The notes beneath the pieces are model-generated. The model saw only the letters and a program-made list of their open reading frames with translations. It was not told where the DNA came from and searched no databases. From contig NZ_CP018906.1 in NCBI RefSeq assembly GCF_000785105.2, forward strand, positions 1,674,001-1,738,000: 64,000 nt of DNA. The letters run 5' to 3'. The stretch comes from Lentilactobacillus curieae. Lineage in GTDB: Bacteria; Bacillota; Bacilli; Lactobacillales; Lactobacillaceae. A program made the translations under genes and the position numbers. Numbering within the stretch: the first letter of the stretch is position 1; each line of letters begins with the position of its first letter. This document shows, piece after piece, positions 45,717 to 52,204 of the stretch.

Positions 45717-46471
45717 TGGTAAAGGAAATTTCAGCAATCAAGGAGTTGATTGCGAACTTTCAAGGCAATGCAGCGATTGTCATTAAGCATAATGGGCAGT
45801 TAGTTCTTAGTGTCAATGAAAATGAGCGGATGAAATCAGCTTCTTTAATTAAGTTGGCGGTACTCAATGCAGTTTTTGATAATCATCTTGATTTGTCGGA
45901 AATCGTTGCCATAGATACAGCTGACTTGGTTGGCGGTTCGGGTGTGCTGTCGTTGATAAAACCACAATCACTTTCACTGGGGCAACTCATGAATTTGATG
46001 ATCAGTGTTTCTGATAATTCAGCCACCAACGTAATAGTCCATCGGCTAGGCGGTTTGGGTGTAGTTAACTTATGGCTAACTGATAACGGCTATCAATTGA
46101 CGCAGATGAACCGTTACATGATGGATTCAGAGGCTACACAGGTAGGTAACGAAAACCTTATCAGTGCTGGTGAAGCAATTCGATTGTTTAATTCAGCCTT
46201 TAAAAGAGGGAAGACAACTCAGAATTGGTTTTTGAACCAGCAGTTTCGTTATAAGTTACCTGGTACTTTTGATGAGTTAGGCATTGATATTCAGGTGGCA
46301 AATAAAACTGGTGAAGGTCCTAGAGTTGACCATGATATTGCTAGATTTAGCGTTGGTACCGACACTGCTGTTGTTGCACTGCTGACTAGTGAGTTTAGTG
46401 ATCGGACTACTGCCTTGCAGCTATTTAATCATGTTGGTCAACTTGTTGCAGATGCAATGTTAAATAAATGA
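45716..46471 (+). CDS. cytoplasmic class A beta-lactamase-fold serine hydrolase
   Basis: 251 residues from ATG 45716, translationally coupled to ykfC (TAATG, AGAAGG ahead). All three penicillin-recognising motifs are present and in order: S43-L-I-K46, S99-D-N, K197-T-G. There is no signal peptide or membrane helix, so it acts in the cytoplasm, where beta-lactams and lipid II peptides are not met. Coupling to a muropeptide endopeptidase suggests a peptidase on murein fragments, such as a carboxypeptidase; that role is inference. Confidence 0.82.
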   Translation: MVKEISAIKELIANFQGNAAIVIKHNGQLVLSVNENERMKSASLIKLAVLNAVFDNHLDLSEIVAIDTADLVGGSGVLSLIKPQSLSLGQLMNLMISVSDNSATNVIVHRLGGLGVVNLWLTDNGYQLTQMNRYMMDSEATQVGNENLISAGEAIRLFNSAFKRGKTTQNWFLNQQFRYKLPGTFDELGIDIQVANKTGEGPRVDHDIARFSVGTDTAVVALLTSEFSDRTTALQLFNHVGQLVADAMLNK

Positions 46472-46500
46472 TTAATTTTATGTTGAAAAACGTTTAAGTA

Positions 46501-46531
46501 AAGCCAATTCTTATAAGAATTGGCTTTTTTG
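46501..46531 (+). terminator. terminator after the beta-lactamase-fold gene
   Basis: AAGCCAATTCTTA/TAAGAATTGGCTT perfect stem, then T. Confidence 0.85.
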
Positions 46532-46573
46532 ATGGTAAACTTTAGTCGCAAATAAATATTTGGGGAGCTCACT

Positions 46574-47560
46574 ATGAAAACACAAATTCAGTCAAAAATT
46601 AAATATGGCTTGCTACTAATAGCTGCATTGTTCGGCTTTATCTTTATTGGGATGACGAATGCTAATGCTGATGGAAACGTTCAAACTAAAGCACTTTCTA
46701 AACCTTATGTAGTTTATGGATCAGGACTAGCTTCTGAAGATAAAAATCAAATTGACAGTACCCTAGGAGTTAAATCAAACTACCAATCATTGACTGTCAA
46801 TGGATCTGATTATGCAACTTACATTAACTCTGCCGGTACCAGTGATGCTAGTATGATTAGTTGTGTTTCCCTAGCGCCTGCAGACCCCGGAACCGGAGTT
46901 AAGGTAAATATTGAGCCCTATAATGGTCAAAACAACATCACTCAAGTAACTTCGCAACAGTATGCAATGGTTGCAACGATGGCTGGAGTAAGTGATGTGA
47001 TTATTACTGTGACTGCCGATAAGTCAGTGTCTGGCGAATCTGCCTTAACAGGGGTTTATAAAGCATTAGCAAATGACGGAATCACTCTGAACCAACAAAA
47101 CACTCAAGCTGCAAATGGAGTTCTTGATGCAACACAGCCTGCAATCAATCAAAATAGTGATGATAAGAGCTATCCCGGTAAGTTGATGGCGGCAATTGGG
47201 CAAGTATCTTCTGACTTAGCTAAACAGCGTCAAAAGGAAGATCAGCTAGCAACCAAGGACGATATTCAGCAAATGTTACAAGATGCACTTGAGAATCAAG
47301 GAATCTCTGATAATACACCACAAACAACAATCAATAACATTGTGATTGCTTTAAGTAATGTTCAAAAGGCGCCAATTTCGCAATCTAATACGTACATTGA
47401 AAATGCCAAAGGGATGGCTAATGACTTAGCAAACTCGATTGGTGACAAGATGGCTGGATTAAAAGATTTCGCCAATAGCGATGATGCCAAGAAGGCAGAG
47501 GGATTTTTAGCAAAACTGTGGCAAGCAATTGTAGATTTCTTTAGTAATTTATTTGGATAA
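46574..47560 (+). CDS. secreted DUF1002 protein (YpuA-like)
   Basis: 328 residues with signal peptide (about 1-34, NANA-DG). Body has the DUF1002 pattern: YVVYGSGLASEDKNQIDSTLGV, VTSQQYAMVATMAGVSDVIITVTADKSVSGESALTGVYKA. A Gln-rich charged stretch (RQKEDQLATKDDIQQML) and an amphipathic C-terminal helix LAKLWQAIVDFFSNLFG follow. Function unknown. RBS GGGGAG. Confidence 0.85.
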   Translation: MKTQIQSKIKYGLLLIAALFGFIFIGMTNANADGNVQTKALSKPYVVYGSGLASEDKNQIDSTLGVKSNYQSLTVNGSDYATYINSAGTSDASMISCVSLAPADPGTGVKVNIEPYNGQNNITQVTSQQYAMVATMAGVSDVIITVTADKSVSGESALTGVYKALANDGITLNQQNTQAANGVLDATQPAINQNSDDKSYPGKLMAAIGQVSSDLAKQRQKEDQLATKDDIQQMLQDALENQGISDNTPQTTINNIVIALSNVQKAPISQSNTYIENAKGMANDLANSIGDKMAGLKDFANSDDAKKAEGFLAKLWQAIVDFFSNLFG

Positions 47561-47571
47561 AAATTAAAAAC

Positions 47572-47608
47572 GCAACGATTTCAATTTCTTGAAATCGTTG
47601 CATTTTTT
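47572..47608 (+). terminator. terminator after DUF1002 gene
   Basis: GCAACGATTTCAA-TTTC-TTGAAATCGTTGC, perfect, then ATTTTTT. Confidence 0.92.
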
Positions 47609-47722
47609 GATTTAATTTGTTTTTATATCAACCATTTTTGTCCGTTACAATTGGGATACGGAACTTACTTAGGTGCTTTTTTGGGAAAACCCGGGTGACA
47701 TAATTAAACAATTCAATAGGGA

Positions 47723-48217
47723 CTAGTGTACGTTTAATTGTCTATCTTGAACCTGGTGCTTTTTCAGAATAATTAGCCTAGCAAAAGGTTGAGCTATGCA
47801 AGCCTCTACTAAAAATGAAATTGTAAAGTTACGGGGCCATTTGTAGAAGAAGTGTTCAATTGGAAACCATGAAATCGTTTTGGTTCCAATCCAGACACCA
47901 ACTACAGACAAAACAATGGACATCATCATCACGTTTACTAAAGTATTGATAATCATGTGTGCGCTAAAACTGTCCTCTTCAGAAATTAAGATGCCCGTTA
48001 CCTTTGAAGCTAATGAGTTAGTCAGCAAAACTAGCAAAACAACAACAACCCACATAAAAGGTAATATCCCCAAAGTTTGTTTCCATGTTTCAAAGCTAAA
48101 GCCCATTTCAAAGCAAGAAATAAGCGGTGCAATAATATTGACGGAAAGAACTGAAACAATAAATATGAACAAACTAAATTCTTTCCTATTGCGTGGTAAC
48201 TTCATGTAAAAATCCAA
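47723..48217 (-). CDS. DUF2798-like membrane protein
   Basis: About 164 residues with four membrane helices arranged as two similar halves; KLPRNRKEFSLFIF at the start and RNFTISFLVEACIAQPFAR near the end fit DUF2798 proteins. The start is uncertain: ATG 48226 touches AAGGA, so TTG 48217 (nine bases after it) is preferred; ATG 48205 is a third option. Function unknown. Its leader holds a long hairpin. Confidence 0.62.
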   Translation of the reverse strand: MDFYMKLPRNRKEFSLFIFIVSVLSVNIIAPLISCFEMGFSFETWKQTLGILPFMWVVVVLLVLLTNSLASKVTGILISEEDSFSAHMIINTLVNVMMMSIVLSVVGVWIGTKTISWFPIEHFFYKWPRNFTISFLVEACIAQPFARLIILKKHQVQDRQLNVH

Positions 48218-48243
48218 ATCAATCATTCCTTTTCTGCATCTTT

Positions 48244-48286
48244 GCGTAAAAAAAGCGCAAAGACACCTTTAGTGTGTGCTTTACGC
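48244..48286 (-). promoter_or_regulatory. long hairpin with T run in the DUF2798 leader
   Basis: Outer arms GCGTAAA/TTTACGC enclose GCGCA/TGTGC and ACAC/GTGT pairs. Read on the minus strand the 3' half is followed by T7, like a terminator or attenuator ending about 20 bases before the gene. Between it and the tRNA terminator (48287-48478) I see only AT-rich DNA. Confidence 0.45.
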
Positions 48287-48478
48287 TGAACAATTATACG
48301 TAGTAAAATACTGAAATAGTTTATCATTGCATTTCCAAAAAAGTCAATTTATTTTTTGCATTACGAATAAAAATAATTGCTTATAACTCATAATTGAACA
48401 GCAAAGTCAGATTTTATGGGGATAACTACTAAGTGCCTAATAATTGTCATCTTTGTGGCAATTTTCTGTAATTCCATG

Positions 48479-48518
48479 AAAAAAACACCGATTTAACTCT
48501 AAATGAGCTAAACCGGTG
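48479..48518 (-). terminator. terminator after tRNA-Leu
   Basis: CACCGGTTTA against TAAATCGGTG, 10 bp, followed by T7 on the minus strand. Confidence 0.85.
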
Positions 48519-48545
48519 CCTTTAAAAACTCTCTGAAACTATTTA

Positions 48546-48629
48546 TGCCCCGAGCAGGATTCGAACCTGTACTTGATTTCTCAAACAGCGACCTGAACGC
48601 TGCGCGTCTGCCAGTTCCGCCATCGGGGC
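48546..48629 (-). tRNA. tRNA-Leu (CAG)
   Basis: 84-nt class II tRNA: acceptor GCCCCGA/TCGGGGC with discriminator A, anticodon arm CAGCG-TTCAGGT-CGCTG (anticodon CAG), long variable arm, T arm CAGGTTCGAATCCTG. CCA not encoded. It lies 21 bases downstream of the DUF2238 gene stop and may be read from that transcript. Confidence 0.95.
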
Positions 48630-48650
48630 AACAACAGGCTTAATTTTACA

Positions 48651-49349
48651 CTAAAAACGCAACATTGAAAAGTACCGGTTTCGTTTTGACTTAAAAATTA
48701 AATAGTCGCTTGTGTTTGGGTTTTGTCTCATCATTAGATAACCAATCAATGCCATGATCAGTGCTCCAATCACATCAGCCAACAAATCACCCATAGTATC
48801 CATTAATGCAGCTCGACCAACAAGCATTTTACCGGCCGCTTCATACCGTTGCAGGTTAAGACCAGCCAATGAGTCAGCGGTAAATTCGTAGAACTCCCAG
48901 AATACTCCACAGGTAATTCCAAAGGTGAAGGCAAACAGGCTCATCAAACCAGGATGAATTCTGGAGCTAGACCGCACATTGACTAAACTATTAAAAATTG
49001 GATACCCAAGTCCAGCGAGCATCATGCCGGCGAGAACATGTTCATACTTGTCCCAATGCGGAACACCGTACATCTGTAAGCCAGATCCTAGGAAAATCGA
49101 AAGAAACAAAAAAATAAAATAAAAAATCAATTCAATCTGTGGAAAATAAAATTGACCAATTTTTTCAATTATAAACGGGAGAGCGACCAAAATGATTCCT
49201 GCAGCAACTTCAATCAACAACAATTTTTGTCCCGTAAATTTAGGTTTACCTTGATATAGCAAATATCCGAAATATCCTATGTATCCAAGCATTGCAATAA
49301 CATTGATAATTGCTAGCCAAGAACTGAAACGCAATTTAGAAATTTTCAT
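48651..49349 (-). CDS. DUF2238 (YjdF-like) membrane protein
   Basis: 232 residues with six or seven helices. VPHWDKYEHVLAGMM, CGVFWEFYEFTADS and LMDTMGDLLADVIGA carry the conserved acidic and His positions I associate with DUF2238/YjdF. Function unknown. Divergent from the OhrR-like regulator, with about 110 bases between the starts. Confidence 0.72.
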   Translation of the reverse strand: MKISKLRFSSWLAIINVIAMLGYIGYFGYLLYQGKPKFTGQKLLLIEVAAGIILVALPFIIEKIGQFYFPQIELIFYFIFLFLSIFLGSGLQMYGVPHWDKYEHVLAGMMLAGLGYPIFNSLVNVRSSSRIHPGLMSLFAFTFGITCGVFWEFYEFTADSLAGLNLQRYEAAGKMLVGRAALMDTMGDLLADVIGALIMALIGYLMMRQNPNTSDYLIFKSKRNRYFSMLRF

Positions 49350-49398
49350 AAATTTCCCCCATATTTAGTTGTGTAAAGTTAAATTGTTTCCCATTTCA

Positions 49399-49415
49399 TT
49401 TGGTTTTTAACCAAA
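49399..49415. promoter_or_regulatory. palindrome upstream of ohrR-like gene
   Basis: TTTGGTT-TTT-AACCAAA, perfect 7-bp arms, 18 bases before a TATAAT (49434-49439). Suits an autoregulatory operator in the divergent region. Confidence 0.5.
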
Positions 49416-49460
49416 AGTAATTTACAATATCATTATAATACAATGAACGGGGTTGAAACC

Positions 49461-49904
49461 ATGTCAAATGTAAAACCAGTCTTGTTGGAAGACCAATTAT
49501 GTTTCCAACTATATACCGCAAACAAAAAATTCAACCATTTCTATCAGATTGCTTTAAAACCTTATAAGTTAACTTACCCACAGTACATTGCAATGTTAAC
49601 CCTTTGGGAGTATGCACCACTGTCAGTTAAGGAATTAGGTAATTACCTCCACCTTGATAGTGGAACGTTAACTCCACTTTTAAAGCGACTTGAAAATAAC
49701 GGTTGGATTACTCGTGAACGTAGTGAAAGCGACGAGAGATCTGTGACCGTTAACTTGACGGATATGGCCAATGTTAAAAGAGACGATGTTTACAAACACG
49801 TTTCTGGCTGTATCGACACGTTAGGTCTAACAGAAACAGAAAAAAATGAATGTTTTGATAATGTTGCTTCTGTTGAAAAAAAACTTGATAAGTTTGAAGG
49901 GTAG
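49461..49904 (+). CDS. MarR/OhrR family redox regulator
   Basis: 147 residues from ATG 49461 (GGGG eight bases ahead; ATG 49443 has no RBS). Begins with LLEDQLCFQLYTANKKFNHFY, placing a single Cys near residue 15 exactly as the peroxide-sensing Cys of OhrR, followed by the LTYPQYIAMLTLWE and DERSVTVNLT wing of the subgroup. OhrR represses organic hydroperoxide resistance genes, but no ohr gene is adjacent here. Confidence 0.85.
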   Translation: MSNVKPVLLEDQLCFQLYTANKKFNHFYQIALKPYKLTYPQYIAMLTLWEYAPLSVKELGNYLHLDSGTLTPLLKRLENNGWITRERSESDERSVTVNLTDMANVKRDDVYKHVSGCIDTLGLTETEKNECFDNVASVEKKLDKFEG

Positions 49905-49916
49905 TGGGCAAAGCGT

Positions 49917-49939
49917 TACAGGAATCTATGATTCCGTCT
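49917..49939 (+). repeat. isolated core copy of the 51.3-kb repeat
   Basis: Contains AGGAATCTATGATTCCGTC, 19 bases identical to the hairpin core repeated at 51301-51660. The outer arms GCACTGC/GCAGTGC are absent here. It lies just after the OhrR stop codon. Confidence 0.6.
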
Positions 49940-49981
49940 CAATTTTTACAAACTGTTAAGCTGTCTAATAACTATCTGGTT

Positions 49982-50029
49982 AAAAAAATGCCATGGTAAT
50001 TTCAAAATGAAATTATCACGGCTTTTTTG
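49982..50029. terminator. terminator between ohrR-like gene and glsB
   Basis: GCCATGGTAATTTC and GAAATTATCACGGC with T runs at both ends; convergent genes share it. Confidence 0.8.
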
Positions 50030-50275
50030 TTAATCTTTTTTTCCGATGAAGAATGAAACCACTAGTACCAAGACTACCGCACCAATAATTGATGGTACGA
50101 TTGCCATTTCAGCCACTTGTGGACCCCAATCACCGAGAATTGCTTCTCCTAATGAAGAACCAATCAGACCTGCAATAATGTTGGTGATGCAACCCATGGA
50201 CTTGCCACGGCCAGTAATTGCACCAGCAATCGCTCCAATTACAGCACCAACGATTAATACCCATATCCAGTGCAT
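50030..50275 (-). CDS. GlsB/YeaQ/YmgE family stress membrane protein
   Basis: 81 residues, three glycine-rich membrane helices (WVLIVGAVIGAIAGAITGRG, CITNIIAGLIGSSLGEAILG) in the transglycosylase-associated protein family, often induced by general stress. GGAGG ahead of ATG; that RBS lies within the end of the 43-residue ORF it overlaps (TAATG). Last gene of a three-gene operon. Confidence 0.88.
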   Translation of the reverse strand: MHWIWVLIVGAVIGAIAGAITGRGKSMGCITNIIAGLIGSSLGEAILGDWGPQVAEMAIVPSIIGAVVLVLVVSFFIGKKD

Positions 50276-50406
50276 TAATGTCCCTCCTTGTTTGTCGGTC
50301 CATTTTTGCTATTTCGATACTGTTTGAGTAGGGAAACTAGTGAAAGGATTAGTTGACCGAGACCAATCAATAAAGAAATCTTCGACCACAAACTATTTTT
50401 TTTCAT
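50275..50406 (-). CDS. small membrane protein, 43 aa
   Basis: Short ORF with GGAGG eight bases before ATG 50406. Basic N-terminus (MKKNSLWSK), one hydrophobic helix (about 10-27), polar tail. Its stop overlaps the GlsB start as TAATG, and it follows the CsbD-like gene by 43 bases. The strong RBS and coupling argue that it is translated. No family recognised. Confidence 0.65.
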   Translation of the reverse strand: MKKNSLWSKISLLIGLGQLILSLVSLLKQYRNSKNGPTNKEGH

Positions 50407-50449
50407 TTGTTAGGCCTCCTAACAGTATAACGGTAAGTATTGTTTTTTA

Positions 50450-50635
50450 TTATTTGCCGAAAATGCCCTTAATTTTGTCCATGATGCCTTCTGCACCACC
50501 ACCAAGCATATCTTTTGCTTTGTCGTAGTAGTCACCAAGGTCATCCTTGTGATCTTCTAGGAATTGTTTAGCGTCGTCCATTTTACCGTCGCCAACTAAT
50601 CCCTTTAACTTGTCCATGATTTCGTCTTTGTTCAT
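50450..50635 (-). CDS. small acidic helical protein, CsbD-like
   Basis: 61 residues from ATG 50635 (AAGGA seven bases ahead); 12 residues upstream in frame look non-coding. Charged helical repeats (DEIMDKLKGLVGDGKMDDAK; YYDKAKDMLGGGAEG) recall CsbD/YjbJ stress proteins but the match is loose. First gene of the small operon with the 43-residue protein and GlsB. Confidence 0.6.
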   Translation of the reverse strand: MNKDEIMDKLKGLVGDGKMDDAKQFLEDHKDDLGDYYDKAKDMLGGGAEGIMDKIKGIFGK

Positions 50636-50853
50636 ACCAAATTCCTTCCATAAAGATATCTTTAAGAGCATAAATTCATGCTCTAGTGATTATTGTAGCA
50701 AAGCAGTGCATGTTTATTAAATAAAATGACTCGAGATTAAAAATGTAACCGTTTTAAAGTTTTAAAAACATTATATTTGCATTTATAAAGTCAAAATATC
50801 ATTATAAAAGTGTAAAGGTTTTGGATGTTTTTATATCTAAGGAGGTTGTTAAA

Positions 50854-51300
50854 ATGTTTAAAAATATTGCAGTAACTTTAGATGGAAGTGACAATTCAAA
50901 GGATGCACTGGCACAGGCGGTAGATATTGCGAAGTCGTCAGATGCTAAGTTGACTTTGGTTTCTGTAGTGAATGAAACTAGTTATTATTACATGGGAAAT
51001 ACATCTACCGTAGGGACTTCAATGATTCCAACGGATTTTAGAAGCACACAAAGAAAAGCTGCTCAAGATGTACTTGATAATGCTAAGGCTTATTGTGATC
51101 AACATGGTATTGATGTGGAAGTTAAGGTAGAAGAGGGAATCCCTAAGAGAGTGATTGTTGAGTCCTATGGTAAGGAAAAGGGATACGATTTGCTTGTGAT
51201 GGGTAAATCCGGAGTAGATGCTTTGAGTAGGGTGATTGTGGGGTCGACAACAGCCTATGTGGTTAGAAATTCAGACACTACTGTGATGGTAGTGGGATAG
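50854..51300 (+). CDS. universal stress protein UspA family, second copy
   Basis: 148 residues from ATG 50854 (GGAGG six bases ahead; the frame extends 11 codons upstream without RBS). Usp domain with VTLDGSDNSKDAL near the start and GKSGVDALSRVIVGSTTAYVV at the end. The stop codon at 51298-51300 is followed at once by the repeat array, with no terminator before 51701, so the array is probably its 3' UTR. Confidence 0.9.
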   Translation: MFKNIAVTLDGSDNSKDALAQAVDIAKSSDAKLTLVSVVNETSYYYMGNTSTVGTSMIPTDFRSTQRKAAQDVLDNAKAYCDQHGIDVEVKVEEGIPKRVIVESYGKEKGYDLLVMGKSGVDALSRVIVGSTTAYVVRNSDTTVMVVG

Positions 51301-51660
51301 GGAGCACTGCAGGAATCTATGATTCCGTCGCAGTGCCCCCACAACGATGACACATACTGAGCGTTGCGAGTAGCGACGGTCAGTCGTGACAGAGACTGTG
51401 ATGAGCCTGCAGGAATCTATGATTCCGTCGCAGTGCCCCCACAACGATGACACATACTGAGCGTTGCGAGTAGCGACGGTCAGTCGTGACAGAGACTGTG
51501 ATGAGCACTGCAGGAATCTATGATTCCGTCGCAGTGCCCCCACAAGGATGGGAGCACTACATGAATCTTCGATTCAGTCGTAGTGCCCCGACAAGAGCAT
51601 CAGTATGTGAATTCTGCGAACAGCAGGATTCACTCCTGATGCTTACTGTCACACATAGCA
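51301..51660 (+). repeat. tandem array of structured hairpin repeats
   Basis: Unit about 100 bp. Core AGGAATCTATGATTCC starts at 51311, 51411 and 51512 (spacing 100 and 101); the first two units are nearly identical, copy 2 lacking one base of the left arm. Hairpin A: arms GCACTGC 51304-51310 and GCAGTGC 51330-51336 around GGAATC-TAT-GATTCC. Hairpin B: ACTGA 51356-51360 with TCAGT 51380-51384, inner CGTTGC/GCGACG. A fourth, diverged unit has arms GCACTAC 51554-51560 and GTAGTGC 51580-51586 around TGAATC/GATTCA, compensating changes, then a larger hairpin GCATCAG 51597-51603 with CTGATGC 51636-51642 and inner GTGAAT/ATTCAC. G+C is higher than in flanking DNA. Confidence 0.88.
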
Positions 51661-51700
51661 CTGTCCTGCAGCAACTATTGGTGATCATTACTAAAACCAA

Positions 51701-51737
51701 AAAAGATCTACGATGGAAGTCATCGTAGATCTTTTCT
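51701..51737. terminator. bidirectional terminator after the repeat array
   Basis: AAAAGATCTACGATG-GAAGT-CATCGTAGATCTTTT, 15-bp perfect stem with T/A runs on both sides. Confidence 0.9.
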
Positions 51738-51768
51738 TGTGTGGTTCCCACGGGTTAACAAGCCTTTT

Positions 51769-52014
51769 CTAAACCTTATCTGAAACCTTGTAAGGTTTAG
51801 TTAAGGTATCATTTTCATTGTCGTGTGAAATCTTGTCGTCTTCGAGGAAGATATCGAATGTTTCATTATCTGGTCCATGGACAACCAAGACGTTCTTATT
51901 TTGTTCTTCCTTTTCCTTGTATATTTGTGCTGTTTTCACGGCCTCGTTGTGGTCGTGAAATTTGCCAATTGAATCTCCTGGATTAAAAAATACGATTTCG
52001 TCCATGCATACCAT
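51769..52014 (-). CDS. hypothetical acidic protein, 81 aa
   Basis: Soluble, rich in Asp/Glu/Lys/Asn; pattern of strand-helix-strand (EIVFFNPGDS; AVKTAQIYKEKEE; VLVVHGPDNETFDIFLEDD). RBS AAGGGAAGGG; ATG 52014 or ATG 52005 may be used. No family recognised. Monocistronic, convergent with usp and its repeat array. Confidence 0.6.
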   Translation of the reverse strand: MVCMDEIVFFNPGDSIGKFHDHNEAVKTAQIYKEKEEQNKNVLVVHGPDNETFDIFLEDDKISHDNENDTLTKPYKVSDKV

Positions 52015-52204
52015 TCCCTTCCCATTTATCTTAATTTAAGTATAATCTAGTTAATTAAGAAAAGAAAACATCACGTCTAAAAAGATTGGTAAGCCTATGA
52101 CTTGTTAAGAAAACGTTATGGTACTGGTAGGAAGACGCCTTATCTGCTAAAATAATATCGTTATGTTTTTGGATTTAATGTAAAGAGAAAAAGGGGAAAG
52201 ACTT

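Noticed and set aside
51271-51543. Open frame on the minus strand across the repeat array, with repeated GALRRNHRFLQC peptide
   Set aside because: The repetition comes from the DNA repeats; there is no RBS, the composition is odd and the frame runs into the usp gene. The DNA-level hairpins explain it better.
51301-51660. CRISPR array
   Set aside because: The period is about 100 bp, whole units are near-identical with no unique spacers, and there are no cas genes.
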